DNA of 64,000 nt, taken from the NCBI RefSeq assembly GCF_009377195.2, contig NZ_VJXX01000002.1:486095-550094 (forward strand). The letters are read 5' to 3'. Origin of the DNA: Arthrobacter bussei (lineage in GTDB: Bacteria > Actinomycetota > Actinomycetes > Actinomycetales > Micrococcaceae). The notes under the pieces are model-generated. The model had not been told where the DNA came from and ran no database searches. It saw only the letters and a program-made list of their open reading frames with translations. The position numbers and the translations under genes are program-made. This document shows positions 10,900 to 19,701 of the stretch, piece after piece. The number at the start of each line of letters is the position of its first letter. Position 1 is the first letter of the stretch.

Positions 10900-12431
10900 T
10901 GCTGGTCGGCCTTTCCGAAGGGGTTCGCGTCGGCGGTCGCCCCGGCGGCGTCGCGCTCGTCGGTGGCCGCCGGACCGGCCGAGACCGAGGCGTCGGCCAC
11001 GGCACGTGCGATCCGGTCGCCGAGGAACCGGAGGCCCGCGCCGTTGGAGGACTTTAAGAGGACGATGTCCCGGGGCTCGAGTTCCGCGGCCAGCATGCGC
11101 TCGGCCGCGTCCGCGTCGTCGACATGGACGGCCTCGCTCCCCCAGGAGCCTTCGAGCACCGCCCCGTTGAAGAGGGCCCTGGTGTTCGGTCCCACGCAGA
11201 TGAGCTTCGAGATGTTCAGCCGGACGACCACCCGCCCGAGCAGGTCGTGCTCCTCGATGGAGCGGTCCCCCAGTTCGAGCATCTCGCCGAGGACGGCCCA
11301 GGTGCGCCTGCGCCCGCCGCCGAGTTCGGCGAGGGTGCGGAGGGCGGCGCGCATGGACTCCGGGTTCGCGTTGTAGGCGTCGTTGATCACGGTGACGCCG
11401 TCCGCGCGCTCCGTGCGCTCCATGCGCCAGCGGCTCGCGGCCGCCTGTGTCCGGAGGCTCGAGGCGATCGTTTCGGGCGCACAGCCGACGGCGAACGCGA
11501 CCGCTGCGGCGGCCAGGAGGTTGGTCGTGTGGTGCAGGCCGAGCAGCGGGGACACGATGTCGTGCTTGCTGCCGTCGGGGAACTGCAGCGTGAAGGAGGG
11601 GTTCCCCTCCGGCGTCGTCGTGCTGTTCCGCGCGCGGACCACCGTGCTGCCGTCCGACGCGAAGTCGTCGGAGGAGGTGAAGAAGGCGCGCCGGGCGGGC
11701 GTGCGGGACTGCATGGCGAGGACGCGCTCGTCATCCGCGTTGATGATGGCGGTGCCCTGGGCGGTGAGCGCCTCGAAGAGCTCGCCCTTGGCCTTCGCGA
11801 TGTTCTCGACGCCGCCGAACTCTCCCGCGTGCGCCGACCCGACGCCGAGGACCACGCCGATGTCCGGCTGCACGAGGGACGCGAGGTAGGCGATGTGGCC
11901 CGGCTTCGTGGCACCCATCTCGATCACGAGGAAGCGCGTGTCCAGGTCCGCTTCGAAGACGGTGAGGGGAACACCCACCTCGCCGTTGTAGGAGCCGCGG
12001 GGCGCCACCGTGGGGCCCATGCTCGCGAGGATCCCCGCGAGCAGGTCCTTGGTGGTCGTCTTCCCGGCGGACCCGGTGATGCCGACGACGGTGATGTCCC
12101 CATGCGCGCGGAGGCGCCGCACCGACTCGGCGGTGAGGGCTCCCATCGCCAGGACGGCGTCGGGAACGACGACGGCGGGGAACGGCGCGCCGTCGGCTGC
12201 CGCGACCTCCCGCTCGGCGAGGGTCAGCACGGCACCGCGCTCGAAGGCTGCTCCCACGAACAGGTGCCCGTCGGACTCCTCTCCGGGCTTGGCCACGAAG
12301 AGCGAACCGGGCGTGCACTCGCGGGAATCGGTGGCGGCGGAGGTGACGGTGATGGCAGGACCGTCCTGGTCGATACCGACCAGGACCCCGCCCGTGAGTG
12401 CCGCGATCTCGGCTGCGCTGAATTCAATCAT
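10896..12431 (-). CDS. murF: MurF, UDP-MurNAc-tripeptide--D-alanyl-D-alanine ligase
   Basis: MurF adds D-Ala-D-Ala to complete the pentapeptide precursor. The 511-residue protein opens with [15 protein letters not shown], has the ATP loop [17 protein letters not shown], and carries [15 protein letters not shown], a classic MurF stretch in the central domain. GEMLELG and the C-terminal [13 protein letters not shown] also fit. It follows murE after only 6 bp and overlaps mraY by 4 bp. The last 30 residues are Ala/Asp-rich and probably disordered. Confidence 0.97.
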   Translation of the reverse strand: MIEFSAAEIAALTGGVLVGIDQDGPAITVTSAATDSRECTPGSLFVAKPGEESDGHLFVGAAFERGAVLTLAEREVAAADGAPFPAVVVPDAVLAMGALTAESVRRLRAHGDITVVGITGSAGKTTTKDLLAGILASMGPTVAPRGSYNGEVGVPLTVFEADLDTRFLVIEMGATKPGHIAYLASLVQPDIGVVLGVGSAHAGEFGGVENIAKAKGELFEALTAQGTAIINADDERVLAMQSRTPARRAFFTSSDDFASDGSTVVRARNSTTTPEGNPSFTLQFPDGSKHDIVSPLLGLHHTTNLLAAAAVAFAVGCAPETIASSLRTQAAASRWRMERTERADGVTVINDAYNANPESMRAALRTLAELGGGRRRTWAVLGEMLELGDRSIEEHDLLGRVVVRLNISKLICVGPNTRALFNGAVLEGSWGSEAVHVDDADAAERMLAAELEPRDIVLLKSSNGAGLRFLGDRIARAVADASVSAGPAATDERDAAGATADANPFGKADQQ

Positions 12432-12437
12432 GACGGT

Positions 12438-14075
12438 TCAGGACTCTATCCCGGCGGCGGAAAGCCCAGAGAATCCGTGCCTTGTCAACGCGGAACGCAG
12501 TTCGACGCGGTCGTCGAGGGACAGGTTGATGCCCTTCACTTCCTGCCACACCTCGTGGCCGCGGCCGGCGATGATCACGGTGTCCCCCGCCGTGGCCAGG
12601 GCGACGGCGCGGTCGATGGCGTCGGCGCGGGGGAAGACCTCGAGGACCTCGCAGGCGAGACCCTCCTCCGTCACGGCGGCGTCCGCGCCGGCCCGGACAG
12701 CGCGGCGGATGACGGCCTCGTCCTCGTCGTGCGGATCGTCGTCCGTGATGATGAGGACGTCCGAGAGACGCGCACCCACGGCGCCCATGACGGGCCGCTT
12801 CGACTCGTCGCGCTGTCCCGTGGCGCCGAAGACCGCGATGACCCGGCCCCCGGGGCGGCGCACCGAGGCCAGTGTCCGCTCGAGCGCGTCGGGATTGTGC
12901 GCGAAGTCCACGATCGACGCCGGCTCCTCGGCGATGAGCTGCATGCGGCCGGGTACCTCGGTGGTGAAGGGGTCGTGGGCATCCAGTGCATGCTGCAGGT
13001 CGTGCTCCGGCACCCCGGCCGCCAGCACCATGACGGCCGCGAGGGCCGCGTTGGAGATGTTGAAGGACCCGGGGAGCCCGCTGCGGACGCGCAGACGGCG
13101 CCCGTCACGAGCCGCCAGGGCGAAGGAGTGGCCGAGGCCGCTCCGCTCGACATCGGTGACCGTCCAGTCGGCTTCCGCCGGCGGTACGGACCCGTCACCG
13201 CCGCTCCTGCTGCCGTCCGTACGTACCGTGAGGACAGGCACGTCCGCGGTCTCGGCGAGGCGTCGGCCCCACGCGTCGTCGATGAGGACGACCGCCGTCC
13301 GGCACCGCTCAGCCGTGAAAAGGGCCGCCTTCACGGCGAAGTACTCCTCCATCGTGCCGTGCAGGTCCAGGTGGTCCTGCGTCAGGTTGGTGAACCCGGC
13401 GACGTCGAACACGACGCCGTCCACACGCCCGAACTCCAAAGCGTGCGAGGAGACCTCCATCGACGCCGCATCGATGCCGCGCTCCCGCATGAGGGCGAGC
13501 AGCGAGTGCACCTGCGGGGACTCGGGCGTGGTGAGCGCGCTGGGGATGGCGTCGCCGCCGGCACGGATCTCGATGGTGCCGATCAGTCCGGTCGACCGGC
13601 CGAGTGCCTCCAGGAGGGCGTTGACGAAGTAGGTGGTGGTGGTCTTCCCGTTCGTCCCCGTGACGCCGAACAGCGCCGGCGCCCCGCCGTCGTCCTCGGA
13701 ATCGCCACCGAAGATCACGCGCGCCAGCGGTCCGATCACGCGCCGGGGGTCGGGGACGACGACGACGGGCACGGCGACACCGTCGCCCAGTAATTCCCGG
13801 CCGACGCCGTCCGTGAGGACCGCGACGGCACCCGCCAGCACTGCCTGGCCTGCGAAACCCGCCCCATGGCGGGTGGCGCCGGGCAAGGCGGCGTAGACGT
13901 CGCCGGGGAGGACGGCGCGCGAATCGAGGGTGATGCCCGTGACGGTGGGCAGGAGCCCGGTCCCGGGCCCGACCGGCAGGCCGACTGCTGCGAGGGCCGC
14001 TGCCAGGTCGATCGGCCGCGGTTCATGCGGACGCATCAGGGAAGCGGCGCTTCCCTGCGGAGTGGTGGATTGCAC
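12438..14075 (-). CDS. murE: MurE, UDP-MurNAc-dipeptide:diamino acid ligase, probably L-lysine type
   Basis: MurE adds the third stem-peptide residue to UDP-MurNAc-L-Ala-D-Glu. The 545-residue protein has the ATP loop [14 protein letters not shown] and the motif TNLTQDHLDLHGTMEEYF. The short motif that reads the diamino acid is DNPR in meso-diaminopimelate enzymes, where the Arg contacts the extra carboxylate. Here the aligned residues are D446-D447-P448-H449, so the Arg is missing. This fits an L-lysine enzyme and the L-Lys peptidoglycan of Arthrobacter; the substrate call is inference from this motif. The gene starts 18 bp after ftsI. Confidence 0.95.
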   Translation of the reverse strand: MQSTTPQGSAASLMRPHEPRPIDLAAALAAVGLPVGPGTGLLPTVTGITLDSRAVLPGDVYAALPGATRHGAGFAGQAVLAGAVAVLTDGVGRELLGDGVAVPVVVVPDPRRVIGPLARVIFGGDSEDDGGAPALFGVTGTNGKTTTTYFVNALLEALGRSTGLIGTIEIRAGGDAIPSALTTPESPQVHSLLALMRERGIDAASMEVSSHALEFGRVDGVVFDVAGFTNLTQDHLDLHGTMEEYFAVKAALFTAERCRTAVVLIDDAWGRRLAETADVPVLTVRTDGSRSGGDGSVPPAEADWTVTDVERSGLGHSFALAARDGRRLRVRSGLPGSFNISNAALAAVMVLAAGVPEHDLQHALDAHDPFTTEVPGRMQLIAEEPASIVDFAHNPDALERTLASVRRPGGRVIAVFGATGQRDESKRPVMGAVGARLSDVLIITDDDPHDEDEAVIRRAVRAGADAAVTEEGLACEVLEVFPRADAIDRAVALATAGDTVIIAGRGHEVWQEVKGINLSLDDRVELRSALTRHGFSGLSAAGIES

Positions 14076-14093
14076 GGTGCTGTGGCCTCCGGG

Positions 14094-15896
14094 TCAGTAT
14101 TCGACCGGATAGATGTCCGGCTTCGTCGTCGAGGCCGGGACGTTGTCGGAATTGAGGGCCTGCTGCATGACCTTCTGGAAGGACTCCCCGGGGATCAGGT
14201 AGTACAGGTCACCCTGGGGCCGCTGGAGCGTGATGACGACGACGTACTTCGGGTCCTCGATCGGGGCGATCCCGGCGTAGGACAGAGTGTAGCCGTCGTA
14301 CCCGCCGCCCGCCCCGGGCGCCTCCGCCGTGCCGGTCTTGGCGCCCACGCGGTACTGCTCGAGCTCGCCGGACTTCCCTGACCCCTCCTCGGTGACGGTC
14401 TCGAGCATCTTCCGCATCTCGGCGGCCGTCTTCTCCGAAACCACCTCGGTACCCTCGGCCTGCGGCACCACGTGCTCCGTGCCGTCCGGGTCGATGTAGG
14501 CGTCGATGAGGCGGGGCTTCAGCCGGACGCCGTCGTTGGCGATCGTCTGGTAGACCATCGCCGTGTGCAGCGCGGTCTGCGTGAGCCCCTGCCCGAAGAG
14601 GACGGTGTACTGCTGGCGGTCGTCCCAGTTCTCCGGAGTGCTGAGAAGTCCCTGGTTCTCCTCATTGAGGCCGGTACCGAGCGGTTCCCCGATCCCGAAC
14701 TTCTTCAGCCAGTCGTACCGCTCCTGCTTGGTCAGCTTCTCGCCGATCTGCACGGTCCCCGTGTTCATCGACTTAGCGAGGACGCCGGCGGCCGTACGCT
14801 TCTCGGTGCCGTGCTCCCAGGCGTCCTTGAACGTCTGGTCCCCCACCGTGTAGCGGTTCTCGAGGGTGAACTTCGACGTGGGCTCGATCAGTCCTTCCTC
14901 GAGGGCACCGGCGAGCGTGATGACCTTCGTCGTGGACCCCGGCTCGAAGGAGGCGCTGACCGAGTTCGGCCTCCGCTGCTCCGGCGGCGTGGCCGTGGGA
15001 TCGTTCGGATCGGGTGTGGTGGATTCCGCCATGGCGCGGATGGCGCCGGTGCCGGTCTCGACGACGACGATGTTGCCCCACTCGGCGTTGTAGTCCTTGA
15101 CCTGTGACGCGATGGTCTGCTGGGCGAACCACTGGAGGTCCTGGTCGATCGTGAGGCGGACGCTCTGGCCGTCCACCGCGGGCACGTCCTCATTGGTCGC
15201 GTAGGGGATGCGGATACCGTCCCCACCGATCTCGAACGTGCGGCTGCCCGCGGTGCCCTGCAGTGCGTCGTTGAGCGAGTACTCCAGGCCCTCCTGGGGT
15301 GCACCGTTCTCGGACACGAACCCGATGACCGACCCGGCGACCGATCCGGCCGGATAGGTGCGGACGCTCGTCTTGTCGGCATAGACGCCGGGGATCCCGA
15401 TCTCGAGAGCCCGGTTCTTCACCTCCGGTGTCACCGACTTCGCGATGTAGTTGAAGGTCTTGTCCCCGAGGACCGATCCCCGGAGCGTCTCGACGTCGAT
15501 CCCGAGGACCGCCGACAGCTCCTGCAGCCCCTGCTCGATCGGCACGTCGATCCGGATCGTGCTGTCGGGGTCCTCCGGATCGGGGACGGTGCGGTCGAAC
15601 CCGTCGACCGCACTGAGGCGCTGGTCCACCACGACGTCGTAGCGTTCGACGCTCCGGGCGAAGTACTTGCCGTTCATGTCGACGATGGAGCCGCGGACGG
15701 GGGCGACGGTCGTGTTCGTCAGGCGCTTGGACAGGCCCACCTGGGCCATCCCGCCGAGATCGAGTGCCTGCAGCTGGAAGAGCCGCACACCGAGCACCAT
15801 GAGGAGGACGAGGACGAAGGCCAGCCCCACGCGGAGCCGGGTCGAGCCGAGGACCAGTCGGAGGCTGTCAGGGCTGCCGGTGCGTGCAGGGGTCAC
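14094..15896 (-). CDS. ftsI: FtsI/PBP3, septal peptidoglycan transpeptidase (class B PBP)
   Basis: FtsI is the penicillin-binding transpeptidase that crosslinks septal peptidoglycan made by FtsW. The 600-residue protein has a short cytoplasmic tail, one membrane helix (about 23-42), a PBP dimer domain and a transpeptidase domain. The three catalytic motifs are present: SxxK as GSTTK in FEPGSTTKVITL, SxN as SMN in AKSMNTGTVQ, and KTG in GAKTGTAEAPG. Length is normal for actinobacteria. It lies 66 bp downstream of ftsL and 18 bp upstream of murE on the same transcript. Confidence 0.97.
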   Translation of the reverse strand: MTPARTGSPDSLRLVLGSTRLRVGLAFVLVLLMVLGVRLFQLQALDLGGMAQVGLSKRLTNTTVAPVRGSIVDMNGKYFARSVERYDVVVDQRLSAVDGFDRTVPDPEDPDSTIRIDVPIEQGLQELSAVLGIDVETLRGSVLGDKTFNYIAKSVTPEVKNRALEIGIPGVYADKTSVRTYPAGSVAGSVIGFVSENGAPQEGLEYSLNDALQGTAGSRTFEIGGDGIRIPYATNEDVPAVDGQSVRLTIDQDLQWFAQQTIASQVKDYNAEWGNIVVVETGTGAIRAMAESTTPDPNDPTATPPEQRRPNSVSASFEPGSTTKVITLAGALEEGLIEPTSKFTLENRYTVGDQTFKDAWEHGTEKRTAAGVLAKSMNTGTVQIGEKLTKQERYDWLKKFGIGEPLGTGLNEENQGLLSTPENWDDRQQYTVLFGQGLTQTALHTAMVYQTIANDGVRLKPRLIDAYIDPDGTEHVVPQAEGTEVVSEKTAAEMRKMLETVTEEGSGKSGELEQYRVGAKTGTAEAPGAGGGYDGYTLSYAGIAPIEDPKYVVVITLQRPQGDLYYLIPGESFQKVMQQALNSDNVPASTTKPDIYPVEY

Positions 15897-15962
15897 GGAG
15901 GAATCCTTGTCGATCAGTGCAGGCGGTACGTGCGGAGCGGGTGACGGCGGAGGAACCGCGTG

Positions 15963-16649
15963 TCAGCGGTCGGACCCTGCCTGCTCCGGACCGGGGATGG
16001 TGCCCGAGGCGGTACTGCCGGCCGCGGATTCCGCAGCCGTGTCCGCCGCCTCGTCCGCTGCGCCGGCGCCCGTGGGCGCCGGATCGACGGCTACCGGCGC
16101 CTCGACAGCCACGGGAGCGGGCTGCTCGGTGACGAGGTCCGGAGCGGCGATCAGGACCTCGGGCTTCGGGCCTTCCTTCGCAGGTTCCGGAGTCCCCGTC
16201 ACCTTCTTCGAATCTAGCTCAATGGTCCCGAACGTCGGGGAGGACACCATGCCGAGTTTCGTCGCGGCGGCGGCGAGATTCTGCGGCGCCTCCTTGTTCT
16301 CGATCTCGAGGACGAGCGCCTCGTTCTGCTGGCTGAGTGCCACCTGCTGGCTGCGCAGCTGCACGAGCTCGTACTGCGTCCCCGACACGGAGATGTTGAG
16401 CATGAGGACCGCGGCCAGGGCTCCGGCGAGGACGAGGAGACTGAAGACGGCGAACGGTACGCGACGGCGGGAGGGCCTCGCCGGCACCACGGAGAGCGGC
16501 GTCCGCACCTTCTGCGTGGCGTCCGGACGCGCACTCGACGGCGCTCCGTCGGAGAGACCGGCCAGTCGGCGCGGCGCGACGGCGAGTGCTCCGTTGCCGG
16601 AGAAGGCCACGGCGCCGTGTCGCTTCTCAACAGTCAGGGTCTGGCTCAT
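15963..16649 (-). CDS. ftsL: FtsL-like bitopic divisome protein with long Ala/Pro-rich tail
   Basis: The 228-residue protein has a cytoplasmic segment (1-65), one membrane helix (about 66-88, [17 protein letters not shown]), and a predicted coiled coil (about 95-125, beginning [20 protein letters not shown]). Position between rsmH and ftsI identifies it as FtsL, the small partner of FtsB and FtsQ that activates FtsWI. Sequence similarity in this family is weak, so context carries much of the call. Unusually, about 100 extracellular residues rich in Pro, Ala, Val and Glu follow the coiled coil. Its start overlaps the rsmH stop by 4 bp. Confidence 0.85.
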   Translation of the reverse strand: MSQTLTVEKRHGAVAFSGNGALAVAPRRLAGLSDGAPSSARPDATQKVRTPLSVVPARPSRRRVPFAVFSLLVLAGALAAVLMLNISVSGTQYELVQLRSQQVALSQQNEALVLEIENKEAPQNLAAAATKLGMVSSPTFGTIELDSKKVTGTPEPAKEGPKPEVLIAAPDLVTEQPAPVAVEAPVAVDPAPTGAGAADEAADTAAESAAGSTASGTIPGPEQAGSDR

Positions 16650-17647
16650 CCGTTGGTCCTGTCGACGGGTCCGGCTTTGATTCGTTCTACAGCGCGCAGT
16701 TTGGCCGAGGCCGCCCTGGGATTCTCCTCGATCTCCGCCGGCGTGGGCGCTTCCGTGCCACGCGTCAGGGACCGGAGGTAGGCCTTGTGTTCCTCGAGCT
16801 CCACCGGGAATCCGACAGGGGCGGAGGACTTCGTGCCGGCCGTGAAGGCGCTCTTCACGATCCTGTCCTCCAAAGAGTGGTAGGACATCGCGACGACGCG
16901 GCCCCTCAGATGGATCGAGGCGACGGCGGCCGGTACGGCGCGCTCGAGGACGGAGAGCTCCTCATTGACCTCGATGCGCAGGGCCTGGAACGTCCGCTTG
17001 GCAGGATGTCCCCCCGTGCGTGCAGCCGAGGCCGGGACGACCTCGCGAATGACCTCCACGAGCTCCGCCGTGGTGCCGAGGGGACGCGCAGCACGGGCCC
17101 GGACGATCGCTGTCGCGATGCGGCCCGCGAACTTCTCCTCGCCCCAGGTCCGGATGATGCGCAGCAGATCAGCCTCGGCGTAGGTGTTCACGACCTCCGC
17201 GGCGGTGATGCCCGTGGTCGTGTCCATGCGCATGTCGAGGGGGGCGTTGTAGGAGTAGGCGAATCCGCGGTCGCGCTCGTCCAGCTGCAGGGAGGAGACG
17301 CCGAGATCGAACAGGACGCCGTCCACGCCCTCGATGCCGAGGTCCTCGAGCACGTCGGGCAGATCGTCGTAGACGGCGTGGACCAGGTCGGTGCGGTCGG
17401 AGAAGCGCGTCAGGCGTTCCCCGGCGAGGCCGAGGGCCTCGGTGTCGCGGTCGATCCCGACGAGGTGCGCGGAGGGGAATCGCTCGAGCATGCTCTCGGA
17501 GTGCCCGCCCATGCCGAGGGTTGCGTCGACGACCACCGGCCGGCGTCCGGCAGTTGCCGCTGCCTCGACCGCGGGAGCAAGGAGGGAGACGCAGCGGTCC
17601 CGGAGGACGGGGACGTGTCGCTCGCCCGTCGGCCGGTTCTCGCCCAT
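16646..17647 (-). CDS. rsmH: RsmH, 16S rRNA (cytosine(1402)-N4)-methyltransferase
   Basis: RsmH (MraW) methylates N4 of C1402 in 16S rRNA with SAM. The 333-residue protein shows the SAM-binding [16 protein letters not shown] near the N-terminus, [17 protein letters not shown], and the C-terminal [13 protein letters not shown] motif. It opens with [20 protein letters not shown], the usual start with HxPVL. It is separated from mraZ by 226 bp, longer than other gaps in the cluster, and overlaps ftsL by 4 bp. Confidence 0.97.
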   Translation of the reverse strand: MGENRPTGERHVPVLRDRCVSLLAPAVEAAATAGRRPVVVDATLGMGGHSESMLERFPSAHLVGIDRDTEALGLAGERLTRFSDRTDLVHAVYDDLPDVLEDLGIEGVDGVLFDLGVSSLQLDERDRGFAYSYNAPLDMRMDTTTGITAAEVVNTYAEADLLRIIRTWGEEKFAGRIATAIVRARAARPLGTTAELVEVIREVVPASAARTGGHPAKRTFQALRIEVNEELSVLERAVPAAVASIHLRGRVVAMSYHSLEDRIVKSAFTAGTKSSAPVGFPVELEEHKAYLRSLTRGTEAPTPAEIEENPRAASAKLRAVERIKAGPVDRTNG

Positions 17648-17873
17648 GCGCGCTCTCCCTCCTGCAGTTCGTCGTTCGTGGTGTCGGTGTCCCCGCAGGC
17701 GTGGGGCGATGGTCCATCTCTGGGATCAGACCCCCATCCGGCCGGACGGTCTCCGCCTGGCTTCGGGGAAGTGAAGCCAGGAGTCGTACCTGGTCCGGCG
17801 GCTGGAGATCTCATCCAAGAGGTGAAACCGTTCGCGTCGGGTGCTGCTGGTGCTGCATGTCCTGCACTGTGGA

Positions 17874-18305
17874 TCAGATGATGCCCGGGAAAGCGTCCTC
17901 GTCCGTCTCGGAGAAGGCGGTCTCCTTCTCCGTCAGGTACGAGTCCCAGGCATCCGCCGCCCAGATCTCTGCTCGGCTTCCTGCTCCGATGACCGCGAGG
18001 TCACGATCGAGCCCGGCATATGTCCGCAGGGCCGGCGGGATAGTGATCCTGCCCTGCTTGTCAGGTACCTCGTCAGAGGCTCCTGACAGGAAGATACGGT
18101 TGTAGTCCCTCGCCTGGCGTGACGAGATGGGTGCCGCCCGCATCTGCTCGTGAACCCTCTCGAATTCACTCGAACTGAACACATAGATGCACCGTTCCTG
18201 GCCCCGGGTCAGGACCAGCCCCTCGCTCAGTTCGTCGCGGAACTTCGCCGGGAGGATGAGCCTGCCCTTCTCGTCGAGACGGGGGGTGTGAGTTCCGAGG
18301 AACAT
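17874..18305 (-). CDS. mraZ: MraZ, transcriptional regulator of the dcw cluster
   Basis: MraZ is a ring-forming DNA-binding protein that binds repeats upstream of its own gene and controls the division cluster. The 143-residue protein has two AbrB-like SpoVT domains, marked by [17 protein letters not shown] (about 10-26) and [18 protein letters not shown] (about 82-100). It is the first gene of the cluster. Three correctly spaced TGGRG boxes lie 60-84 bp upstream of its start (18365-18389), which strongly supports autoregulation. Confidence 0.97.
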   Translation of the reverse strand: MFLGTHTPRLDEKGRLILPAKFRDELSEGLVLTRGQERCIYVFSSSEFERVHEQMRAAPISSRQARDYNRIFLSGASDEVPDKQGRITIPPALRTYAGLDRDLAVIGAGSRAEIWAADAWDSYLTEKETAFSETDEDAFPGII

Positions 18306-18364
18306 CCCTGACCGCCTGTTCTGAGTCCGCCAAGCCCAGCTCGATGCTGCCTTGCTCTTATGCT

Positions 18365-18389
18365 CCCCACTTTACTCCACAACTCTCCA
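18365..18389 (-). promoter_or_regulatory. MraZ operator: three TGGRG boxes at 10-bp spacing
   Basis: On the minus strand the boxes are TGGAG (18389-18385), TGGAG (18379-18375) and TGGGG (18369-18365), each separated by 5 bp, so they fall on one face of the helix. This is the known MraZ-binding arrangement (TGGGN repeats with 5-bp spacers) in other bacteria. It lies 60 bp upstream of the mraZ ATG, in the only relatively AT-rich part of this leader. The core promoter probably overlaps it, but I cannot fix the -10 element. Confidence 0.85.
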
Positions 18390-18640
18390 CCGTCAATGCA
18401 TCCGGGACGCGGCGCGCCCGGGATTGCCCCGCCGAGGGGGTCCGTCCGGCCCGCGATGACGGGGGCGGCCGGCGTGCGTGGCACCGGGGAGTGAAGTGGA
18501 GGGACGCGACGGTGGAGGGAGGCAGACGATGAGGCGCTGAGCCGGCGGAGCAGTGCGCTCGGCAGCGGAGTGCCCTCGGCGGTGATCGCGCGACGACCCG
18601 CCGGAGACCGTTTCGGCCCGCGATGCGGTCATGCGGTCAC

Positions 18641-18680
18641 GGGGTGACGGGGTGACGGGGTGACGGGGTGACGGGGTGAT
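18641..18680. repeat. Tandem repeat, five copies of an 8-bp unit (GGGGTGAC)
   Basis: Four exact copies of GGGGTGAC and a fifth ending in T follow each other without gaps. Degenerate 8-bp units (ATGCGGTC twice) precede them. The repeat lies in non-coding DNA between the divergent-facing ends of the dcw leader and the DUF3040 terminator. It is the kind of array that changes copy number by slippage; no function is evident. Confidence 0.8.
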
Positions 18681-18736
18681 GCAGCAGTGCGGTGGAAGCG
18701 GCGATGCACACGCCTGCAGGTGATGCCGTTAACGAC

Positions 18737-18762
18737 CGAGGACCCGCCGTAGCGGGTCCTCG
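18737..18762 (-). terminator. Hairpin terminator downstream of the DUF3040 gene
   Basis: A perfect 11-bp stem (CGAGGACCCGC / GCGGGTCCTCG) encloses the 4-nt loop CGTA. It lies 77 bp past the stop of the minus-strand DUF3040 gene. There is no clear T-run, as is common for actinobacterial terminators. Confidence 0.7.
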
Positions 18763-18839
18763 TCCGTTCGTGGCTGCCTGGTTCTGCACCGGTGCAGTGA
18801 AGCCGTGTCGGGGTCACCATCGGTGGCCCGGCAGGGGCG

Positions 18840-19217
18840 TCAGCTCTGGTCGCGCTTGCGCTCGTCCCACTTGTCTTCGAGACTCGCCATGAATCCGCTC
18901 TTCCCGCCGGTCGGGGCCTTCGTCGGCCTTCCCGCGGGCTGGCCCTGGTCCAGCTGCTTCGACTTGGTCGTCGCGAAGTAGACGCCGCCCCCCATGATCA
19001 GGAAGCCGGCCACCCCGATGAGGATGTTCTGGTTCACGATGCCCGCGAGCAGCACGAGGATACCTGCGATCGTGATGAGCGAACCGATGACCAGGCGCCT
19101 GGTCGACATCGACTTGCGGGTGTCCGACGCCATCGAGTGCGCGAACTTGGGATCGTCGGCGTGCAACTGCTGTTCAAGCTGATCAAGCAACCTCTGCTCG
19201 TGTTCCGAGAGTGCCAT
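18840..19217 (-). CDS. DUF3040 domain small membrane protein
   Basis: The 125-residue product has the DUF3040 pattern: an N-terminal MALSEHEQRLLDQLEQQL helix, then SMASDTRKSMSTRR, then two adjacent membrane helices (about 48-66 and 69-86), and a hydrophilic C-terminus (KAPTGGKSGFMASLEDKWDE). The family is common in actinobacteria, often near the dcw cluster, and has no known function. The frame is open further upstream; the ATG at 19217 is chosen because GGAGG lies at the correct distance before it and MALSEHE is the usual family start. Confidence 0.85.
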   Translation of the reverse strand: MALSEHEQRLLDQLEQQLHADDPKFAHSMASDTRKSMSTRRLVIGSLITIAGILVLLAGIVNQNILIGVAGFLIMGGGVYFATTKSKQLDQGQPAGRPTKAPTGGKSGFMASLEDKWDERKRDQS

Positions 19218-19701
19218 GACCGCCTCCTTGATATGGGTACCAACGTTCCTCCACCCACCCAACGTCCCGAACGCTCACCAGGTTCCCGGTGGAGGGGTCG
19301 ATGACCACGGGCTCCGGAGGGTGCAAATGCGTGCTGGACGGCAGCTGGACTACCTGCTTCAAGACTAGTTTGCTACGTGGTGCCCGCAAAGTCACAATGC
19401 GGAATGCAAGGGGGGTTCCGCGGAGGCGCCCCGACCCCTTATACCGCTCAGGCACGCGGATCACGGTCGGTCTGCCGGGCTCCCCGGAAGGACACTCCAC
19501 CGCCCGATCGATCGTGATTTCCGGCCCGCCTGCCGGCCCCCGTCTCCGACGCTGCGCGAGCCTGGCCCAGCGCGCTTCCACCAGCACCCCCAGCGGCGCG
19601 TCCGCCCGCACCTCCGCCCACATCCGGGGCAGTGCCTCCACCAGCATCACCGGCAGCGGGCGGCTTCCCTCCTGATCGCCCGCGACGGGCCTCGTCCGCA
19701 C
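19183..19701 (-). CDS. Uncertain open frame overlapping the 3' end of dinB
   Basis: From the ATG at 19701 this frame gives 172 residues. Its first 85 or so codons have natural composition and G/C third positions (for example LPVMLVEALPRMWAEVRAD), while the overlapping dinB frame here gives a Gly/Ala-rich tail with poor third-position bias. The second half looks non-coding, contains a possible promoter and runs 35 bp into the DUF3040 gene. I recognise no family. It could be a small gene, the true dinB 3' end displaced by a frameshift, or chance. Treat as hypothetical. Confidence 0.25.
   Translation of the reverse strand: MRTRPVAGDQEGSRPLPVMLVEALPRMWAEVRADAPLGVLVEARWARLAQRRRRGPAGGPEITIDRAVECPSGEPGRPTVIRVPERYKGSGRLRGTPLAFRIVTLRAPRSKLVLKQVVQLPSSTHLHPPEPVVIDPSTGNLVSVRDVGWVEERWYPYQGGGHGTLGTRAEVA
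19370..19397 (-). promoter_or_regulatory. Possible promoter for the DUF3040 gene
   Basis: On the minus strand TTGTGA (19397-19392) and TAGCAA (19375-19370) are 16 bp apart within a locally AT-rich stretch. The start codon is about 150 bp downstream. The match to the consensus is partial. Confidence 0.35.

Larger units (their letters stand above)
18306..18839. other. 534-bp intergenic region between mraZ and the DUF3040 gene
   Basis: No convincing gene lies here; short open frames have Arg/Gly/Pro-rich products typical of wrong frames. The part next to mraZ (18306-18420) is the dcw leader with the MraZ boxes. The middle (about 18391-18640) is GC-rich with nothing I can name. Then come an 8-bp tandem repeat (18641-18680) and a strong hairpin (18737-18762) that probably ends the DUF3040 transcript. 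Confidence 0.6.

Noticed and set aside
11124..13793. Plus-strand open frame of 889 residues opposite murE and murF
   Set aside because: It is the antisense shadow of two certain genes; its product is Arg/Gly/Asp-rich without domains. Long antisense frames are expected in high-GC DNA.
18641..18680. CRISPR array
   Set aside because: The repeat unit is 8 bp without spacers and no cas genes are present; it is a simple tandem repeat.
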